Origin: Cinnamomum chago
Lineage: Eukaryota > Streptophyta > Magnoliopsida > Laurales > Lauraceae
Assembly (NCBI GenBank): GCA_038049695.1
Contig: CP142451.1
Span: 6,384,001-6,448,000 of the forward strand
Direction of reading: 5' to 3'
Length of the DNA stretch: 64,000 nt
Shown here: piece after piece, positions 56,809-64,000 of the stretch
How the letters are laid out: every line of letters starts with the position of its first letter
Position numbering within the stretch: the first letter of the stretch is position 1
Notes under the pieces: generated by a model
The model's input: the letters and a program-made list of their open reading frames with translations, nothing else
Databases searched by the model: none
What the model was told of the DNA's origin: nothing
Position numbers and translations under genes: made by a program

Positions 56809-59360
56809 TGTTACGCTCCATCCCAAGTTAATCAAGATTAACTCTAATTAATCGAGATTAACGTAATTTAAATATGATTAATCAATTTAATGGTGGTTAA
56901 TGATTGAAATGGATTAAATTAGTCTTAAATTGATGAATTAAGCATAATAAACAAATTTGGAAGAGATTGGCTTAATTGAGTTGATTTTAGACTCAAATTG
57001 GTGATATTAATGACTTTTCCGTAAATATGAATTTTAACGTATTTCGTCGGATATAGTAAAACTTGATGTCAACGTGTGTATTTCGATGAGTACATTAACT
57101 TTTATAAAGTACTCGATTTCATTTGACCTCAAATGAAGCAAGGGAGTCTTAATTTGACTCAAATTAAAAATGTGTAGAATATATAGGGTGTATGTGCAAA
57201 AGTGTATTCTATAAGGTTCTAAAAGAACCCAGAATGTAGTTCATTCGGTGGTTCCATCTTTGCAACAGTGAGAAGGAGAGAGACAACAGCCTAGTTCTTT
57301 CTTCTTCGTTTCGTTTATACAAAGTATTGGAAATGAGATTTTGCAAGTGATTTTGGAGATAAATTCGTTTTCTTCATCTTCCTCACTAAGTTTATTGGAT
57401 TTCTTAGAGTAAAGTTTAAAGGAAATCTCAAATTTCCTTTCCACAAGCTGTCAAGTAAGTGTTTAATTGTTTTTATAGAATTTTTTGAGTCCTATCAAGT
57501 GATTTGGATTGATTTCTATTACAAATAGTTATAAGGAATTCATTTTTGGGTGTTTTCATGGAATTAGGATTTGAAGGTTGGTGATTTTGAATCAAATAGA
57601 GATTGAAAGAAAGGGATTTTTGTGTAATCTTGAAATTAAGGCAAGTATAAACACTTGTTTATGATTATATGCTATTTGTTTATAAGCTCATGTAAGTTTG
57701 GTTATTAGATGAGATTTTGGTTGATTGGCTTGGAATGGAATAGCTATTTCAATCATTTGAATGATGTTTGTAGTGATTAAATGATGGAATGAAAGTGTTG
57801 TATTGTGTTTAAACGGTGATTGAAGTGGGAACAGGATGTTCCAAGATTCTGTTGCAGGTTGTGGAGTTGAAAACAAAATTCATTTAAGAATTCTGCAACT
57901 TTCTGGGTGCAGGTCGGTCGACCGACAGGTGACCGAACTGCTGACTGATAGAGTGAATAGAAGAAAATCGCCCCTCTGGTTTGCGAACCGAGAGGTGACC
58001 GAACAATGTTCGGTTAACTGACAGGTATGGTTCGGTCGACCGAGTCCTCTTGAAAATTAAGTAAAGTTTTAGGTCTTTAGCATGCAAACCGACCAATGAC
58101 CGAGAGGTAACCGACAGAGTTCGACAGTCTGAAACTGATTGTAAGTGAAAGATTAACTTTTGTAGGCTAACCAAGTAAATTCGGTTAACCGAGTTGAGTT
58201 ATTCGGTCGACCGACAGGTGACCGAACAACTAACCGAGACTTGGTAAATTTCTAGATTTAATCCTGAATTTATGGTATAAGAGTCTATTGATTATTTCAA
58301 GGTTATTACTGTTGTTCATACCTCCATAGGTGTTAATTAAGGGGACTTTAATGTACAAAATTCACATATATTGTAATGTCTATCGAGAATAACACGTACA
58401 TTAAATAACTGAAGATTACACCTGAAAGGTTGATATTATTTAATTAAATTTGTACATTGAATTGTACTTGAATTGGAGTATAATTGAAATTGAATTCGTA
58501 AAGAATTGTTTGTTGAATTATATCCGTTAATTGTAATTTAACGGTATTAAAGTGATAATTGTATTATTCATTGAGTCTGACACTACATGGTGATTTCTAT
58601 AAGCTCTTTTGAGCTGATACTGCTGCAGCAGATTATTTAGGAGTGTTCCGGAACTCCGTGGTAATATCAGTAGTCCCTGGCCCGGGCTCTGATAAGTCCC
58701 ACAATATATGAATCATTCCGTATGGAAGATGAAATCCTTCCTTTTAGGAAGATGAAATATGAATTGAAATGTGAAATGCTATTGTAGTTTGCCAATTGAA
58801 AAGACTCTTTTTTTTATTATTAATTGGAATTGAACTAGTATAACAATGAGTTAGATGAATTAAATGTGTAATTAACATGTTTAATCATGTAGTTGTTTAT
58901 ACATTGCTGAATTGTTAAATTCATAGTGTTATTGATGACATTACAGGCTTAGCTGCTCATGCCGATCCTTCAGAGGCCACAGTGCCAGCGGAGACGTCCG
59001 ATCCGGTTCCTCCAGGAGGACTAGTTGAGTGGAAGTGAAACAATGTCATACGATTATGATATTGAAACAAAATTGAAAAGAAAAACTTTTGTTATGGAAA
59101 TTGGTCGGAAACGTTTCACACTTTAAATCCTTGCATTGTATTTAAATATGCAAGTGATTGGTTTTATAAATGGTGTAAATAAATTTTGTTTATATTGTAA
59201 ATGAGGTTTTTGGAGCAATGTATATTTGTTAATATTCCGCATAATGTGTATTTGATATCCCTTGTAAATTTTAAATGTGATTGAAGTTCACATGAGTAAG
59301 TATACGATGCGACTCGGAATTAACTCAGATTAAACATAATCTCGGGCTCAGGTCGTGTCA
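56809..59360 (+). mobile_element. Solo LTR, 2.55 kb
   Basis: TGTTACGCTCC ... GCTCAGGTCGTGTCA flanked by identical GGTTA (56804-56808 and 59361-59365). The TGTTACG start and CGTGTCA end resemble LTRs of the Tekay/Del lineage of Ty3/gypsy, from which plus orientation is inferred. Three CGGTCGACCG palindromes and CGGTTAACCG-type variants lie at 57915-58215. No internal domain remains. Confidence 0.83.
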
Positions 59361-59365
59361 GGTTA

Positions 59366-62237
59366 GGTCTAAGATTTCAAGCCGTTTGATACAAGAGGCT
59401 CATTTTTTTGTTCTGATGCATGTTCAACATGGATCTCATGTTATGTAAAGTTGGGCCAAAATCGAAGAGGACTAGATTTTAAGCAATAAAAAAATTTGAA
59501 AGTTAAACTAGATCATATTAGACCGTATTGTGACCCAAACAGAAGTGACCCGTGACCAGGTCTACTGTGATCAAGATTATAATTTAATCACAAGGCGGTA
59601 AAGGGGTCTACGTGACCCAGTTTAGTCCACTCTCATCAAACAAGGTAATAGTTGATTTTTATGTTTAAGCTACCTTCTCTCAAAAGTGATAAAAGCATGA
59701 CATCTTTGAAATTTGGTTGCCAAAACACACAGGGAATAGGAGCTAGCAACTTTGTTTACCTGCAATATTGGTTATGGCAAAAAGAATAAATGTCTGCATA
59801 CTCTGTTCACATGTGAACTGAATAACCCACATTCACAGATCTTCTTTTTGGATCATTTGACAATGATATCTAAAGCTAGAGATGAAGATAACAATTTGAC
59901 CATCCGAAACTGAATATTGTTCAGAAAAATTCTGTGCAGCCTGTGTCTCGAGATCGCGGACGACAATCAGTAATTACTTAGTCTGGCCAGGGATCGAAAG
60001 CCCATGAACCAATCCATCCGAAGCTTTCAAGTCCCCATCAGTTTTATGTATAGAAAACGGCCACAAATTCTGCAGCCAGGACACGATTGCATAAACCATG
60101 ACAAAAACATTAGAAACCAAGTATCAAACGCCGCTAATCTCCTCTGCAGCAGAATCTCCTTGAAATCAACAGAAACAACAATATAATCGATGTACAATTC
60201 TACAAAAGCACATCGAAACTATCAAACAGAACTCTTCAAAAAATAATAGTAATAAAAAAAATTCACTACTTTCCAAAGATTGAAATGAAATAAGGGAATG
60301 TTTTAGGGTAAATCTGGATCCAAAACAAAACACAATTAATTTAGATAATCGTTCCATAATTTAAACCCAAAGCCCAAAGCCCAAATCCCAAATCCCAAAT
60401 CCGCATATAACCTATGTATCACTCCCCTGAAACTGAAATCTCTCGGCAATTATTCCATTTTATTATCTTTCAAAGATTTTCAAAGGAGCAGAAGTAAAAT
60501 GAGCAAATGTAATGGATATGTAAACCTGTGCTTTGAGATATGTATCAATCTCCCTCAAGACAAGAATCCCGTTAGATGGGTCATTGTTTCAAACATTCTA
60601 ACCCTGGGAATGTCTGTCCACCTGACATTCCCACACCCACATACACACAAAAGAACTTTTACACGAATTCTTAATTCTAACGTTTGGTGCAAGGAATATG
60701 GCACATAAAAAACAATTCTTTCCATGGATCTCTGAATCACTGGACCAAACAGAAGTAGTGAATTCCCATGGATTGTAGAACCCACGCCCCATATCTAATC
60801 ACCTAACTTGATGGGGTCTGGAGCTTGAACTGCAAACGATTCCAATCAGTTCCATTCAGAAACTAAAAGAAATAACAATAAAAGCAAAACGCCCCACAGT
60901 TCGAAATAGATCGAACAATCAAGAAAAACGAAAAAAAAGAAAAAGAAATCTTGGTTCATGGAAAACCCAAACTCGAATTTGGTGGAATTGCGAATCAGGT
61001 AACTATTGTATCCAGTCCTCCCCTAAACTCATACCTACATAAGAAAAATGAAAATAAAAAAGTAGGGATTCTATCAAAGAAAACGGAAATTGAACAATCG
61101 AACATCCAACCGCACCCAAGTTCAGAACCAACTCCCTTGCTCCCACTATAGTTTTTCATGATTTTGTTCATTTTACCTGAAAATGGTATAAAGATGAGAG
61201 CTTTCGGTGCCTTTCTTCTTATTTCTTCTTGCACGATCGATCGATGAATGACAAGAAGACGAAGAAGAAAGTGTTCTCAAAGAGTTTCCGGAGAAAACCT
61301 GAAGTTGGGAAACCCACGTTTGGTAACAAGAGAGGAATCCTTTATTTAGAGGAATCTTTGCATCCGCGAAATTAGACTTTCTTATTTGAGGATAAATAAG
61401 AGAGAGGATTCATTGCATTTCACGTTTGGCGAACACGGAGGAATCATCGATGATTCTTTCGGATCCAAGTTTGGTAACGAGAGATGAATCCACAATTTTT
61501 TTTTTAATTTCTCCATCTCAAATCCATTTAATATAACCCAAAAAATATTCCTTTCCATATCCTCTAATCCATCCTAAAAAGCAAAAAATCATTTTGTACA
61601 CACAAAAGAATTTATGAAAATTTTGACACAATCTCCCCCCTTAATGGGAGAGCTTTTATTTTTTTACCTATTTAGGTATCTGTAAAATGAAACATTATAT
61701 AATAACTTCATATAGCAACAATCTATGATCTTCAATAAATCAACTTCATATAGCCTTTTTTTCCTGCCGATCTGTATGGCCAATTTAATGGTTTTTCTCC
61801 TGTAGCTTGTCAGTTTTTTGCACGATTGAAAATAAGGGCTCAAATGCACGACTTGAAAAAGAAGAAAGAAATAGAAAACATTTTATTAAAGAATAACGAG
61901 GGCCCAATCTCGTTAGGCAGGTAGTTACATAAATGTATTATGTTACAAATTGCAGTGACAAATCTCTAGTCCTAAGAAGGCTCTTAATTGTATCAGCCCA
62001 ACATAGGCATAAGATGGATGAATTGCAGCAGCCCAACACTAGCACATGATGACACGCTTTCTCATCTCTGGTGTCTCTCTCTTTAGCAGCTTCCAAGGGA
62101 CCTTGTGCCTTCTCCGGTGCATCTGAAGGTTCTAATCAAGCTGAATTTACCTTGATCCAAGTTAATACCCAAACATATACAATATTGAAAGAGTGATCCA
62201 AGATAATTCAAGCAGTTACCTCCAAATTACTAAATGC
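59366..62237. other. No gene seen
   Basis: Mostly AT-rich spacer. 61274-61314 carries the third copy of the AAGTTGGGAAACCC block, followed by GTTTGGTAAC(A/G)AGAGA(G/T)GAATCC repeated around 61318 and 61470. No open frame has protein character. Confidence 0.45.
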
Positions 62238-62607
62238 ACCTTGTTTCGAAATTTACTACTGTGGTCTCCAAAATGAAGTTTTGAATAGTGATATGTGTTG
62301 AGTGAGGATGCCATTCTGTTTTTCAAGAAGTTTAGGACCCAATTAGTGGATCAATTGCACATAGCAAATTAGGTAATGCATAATATGCATTTGTCGTGTG
62401 TTCAATAAACTCCCAACCACAAACCTTGTTTCGAAATTTACTACTGTGGTCTCCAAAATGAAGTTCTGAATAGTGATATGTGTTGAGTGAGGATGCCATT
62501 CTGTTTTTCAGGAAGTTTAGGACCCAATTAGTGGATCAACTGCACATATCAAATTAGGTAATGCATAATATGCATTTGTCGTGTGTTCAATAAACTCCCA
62601 ACCACAA
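62238..62607. repeat. 185-bp tandem duplication
   Basis: Copies at 62238-62422 and 62423-62607 (ACCTTGTTTCGAAATTTACT ... CTCCCAACCACAA) differ at only about five bases, so the event is recent. Confidence 0.93.
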
Positions 62608-63425
62608 TCAAGTAAAAAAAAAAAAAAAAGCTTATTCCAATTTGCTACAAATAACTATTTTTTTATTTGTTTCTAACCCATCAATGGTTTTAAATTTGTC
62701 AATGAGGAGAACTTCTCCTTGATCTAAGCAAACTTTTGAGCAAGTCACTGAAATTACTACAAACAGAACAGAAATCACAAAACCTATTAAATGACATTAT
62801 TTCACATACATGATCCAGGTCCCAACTCCCAAGAACATTGATAACTTGCAACAATAAGATATAACCCCTACAGAAAAACCAGTACATTATTACAGAAAAA
62901 GAATGCCAAAGAATAAGATAATGATTTTGCTCCTCCCTCCAGGAAGAAAATAATCAAATAATGCCAACAGAACAGACTTCAAATGCTGCAGTAAAAGGAA
63001 CTCTGAAAAAGGGGACCTTGGAAGAACTGAGATGGCTATAAAAGCAACTACTCTTCTTTAAATACATGTCACCCGATAGCATTCAAGAAAAAATGCCAGA
63101 TAGAAACATTTAGAACAGGATTAGGTGCTGACAAATGACACTAAAACACAACATTGATAAACTTTCAAGACAATGACTACTACTACTGGGTCAAAGTTCG
63201 GATTGCTTTATTGTTGAGAACACCCAAGAAACAAATTATATTAAACTTGAGCGTGTCATGAGACGAAACTTGAAGGCCCTAGCTATCATTCTCTTGATGA
63301 CCTTTTATGAGTGACAAAAATCTCAACCTATCTTCCAAGTTCAACAAAGAAGATTCAATATGCCAAATAGAAAAAAAAAATGCATAAGTGCAGAAATTGG
63401 TGACATTTCTAGCTAGCGAAACAGA

Positions 63426-63800
63426 TCACATTCCCACACAAGAAAAGAGGTAAGAAATATGTAGAATGGGAAAAAAAAATGAAAAAAACAATAAAAACCC
63501 TAACCTGATTTTGTAGTGAATGACTCGACAGGAGAGAGAGAGAGAGAGAGAGAGAGGAATGGTGGAGCATGATGGTACAGCCAGATGGTGGGAAGATGGT
63601 CGAGGTCTACCGGTACTGCATAAGGGTTGGAGATGACCTTGGGTCTTTGTTCCTTGATCAGAGAGGAAAATGAATGAGACTACAGTTGTAGTAATGCGGA
63701 GTCCAGCCACCTCTGGGCTTGTCGGAGCAGGTCTGATCGCCTCCAATCGTAGTAGCTATCGTCGTCGTCTCCCTGGTAGCAGCAGTAAGAAAAACGATTG
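63426..63800 (-). other. Possible first exon of a minus-strand gene
   Basis: A TATA-like GGGTATATAATGCCC lies at about 63861-63875 on the minus strand, followed by a CTCTCTCATCTCC leader. An ATG at 63746 opens MEAIRPAPTSPEVAGLRITT. A CAG/GTTAGG donor candidate lies near 63505-63503, after a (GA)n tract (63532-63557). The peptide has no recognised domain and may be UTR only. 62608-63425 shows nothing recognisable. Confidence 0.3.
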
Positions 63801-63860
63801 GAGATGAGAGAGGGCTTTGTAATCGAGAGACCTCGGGCCTTTTGATTCAGCGCAGAAAAT

Positions 63861-63875
63861 GGGCATTATATACCC
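63861..63875 (-). promoter_or_regulatory. Candidate TATA box
   Basis: GGGGGTATATAATGCCC on the minus strand, about 120 nt upstream of ATG 63746, with a pyrimidine-rich leader between. A good match to a plant TATA box in an otherwise GC-richer context. Confidence 0.4.
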
Positions 63876-64000
63876 CCTCTTAAAAAGCAATGATTTATGG
63901 AGTCTGATGGGGGGGTGTCGGACCGTAGATATCCTCTCTTCAGTAGATTTGGGATTTTGGAATTCTTCTCACCATGGTGCACCCAAACAAGGGATTTTCG

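Overview
This is nuclear DNA from a flowering plant. The evidence is spliced plant genes with GT-AG introns, a CC-NB-ARC-LRR resistance gene, plant-type L1, hAT, Mutator-like and Harbinger-like elements, long solo LTRs, and AT-rich spacers full of microsatellites. The species cannot be named from the sequence. Most of the 64 kb is transposon-derived. No organelle, bacterial or CRISPR features, rRNA genes or true tRNA genes were seen.

Layout. 1-12916 (+): the last eight exons of a TEL2/TELO2-like gene (subunit of the TTT chaperone complex for PIKK kinases); the 5' part lies before the window. Splice sites and reading phases join correctly, but one exon lacks one base and another has an in-frame TAA, so the copy looks broken or mis-assembled. 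Its 3.9-kb last intron holds an hAT element, a Harbinger-like MITE and a decayed Ty3/gypsy polymerase fragment. 13900-18560: dispersed repeats, including copy A of a family also found at 24.8-29.9 kb (copy B) and 30.6-34.4 kb (copy C). 18990-24005: an L1-type LINE with a 5' inversion and an 18-bp target duplication; a 3-kb hAT element with a dead transposase sits in its inverted half. 27379-29577: solo LTR inside copy B. 30280-30603 (-): a terminal coding exon of an unrecognised protein. 32351-34212: solo LTR inside copy C. 34630-35021: a broken gene fragment. 35759-38761 (-): an intact, intronless-coding CNL resistance gene of about 1000 residues, the best candidate for a working gene. 40635-40985: a 175-bp tandem duplication. 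44165-45486: solo LTR. 46125-46810: a group of SINE-like elements. 47780-51433: a non-autonomous Mutator-like element with a 9-bp target duplication; it carries internal ~322-bp tandem repeats, a nested hAT element (8-bp duplication) and a nested Harbinger-like MITE (TAA) in one terminal repeat. 53430-55710: a second copy of the repeat at 13.9-15.9 kb. 56809-59360: solo LTR of 2.55 kb. 62238-62607: a 185-bp tandem duplication. 63400-63880 (-): possible promoter and first exon of a gene.

The genes do not form a pathway. TELO2 (genome-maintenance chaperoning) and the CNL (immune receptor) are unrelated neighbours. The clearest story is a datable stack of insertions read from target-site duplications, plus empty sites preserved in paralogous copies.
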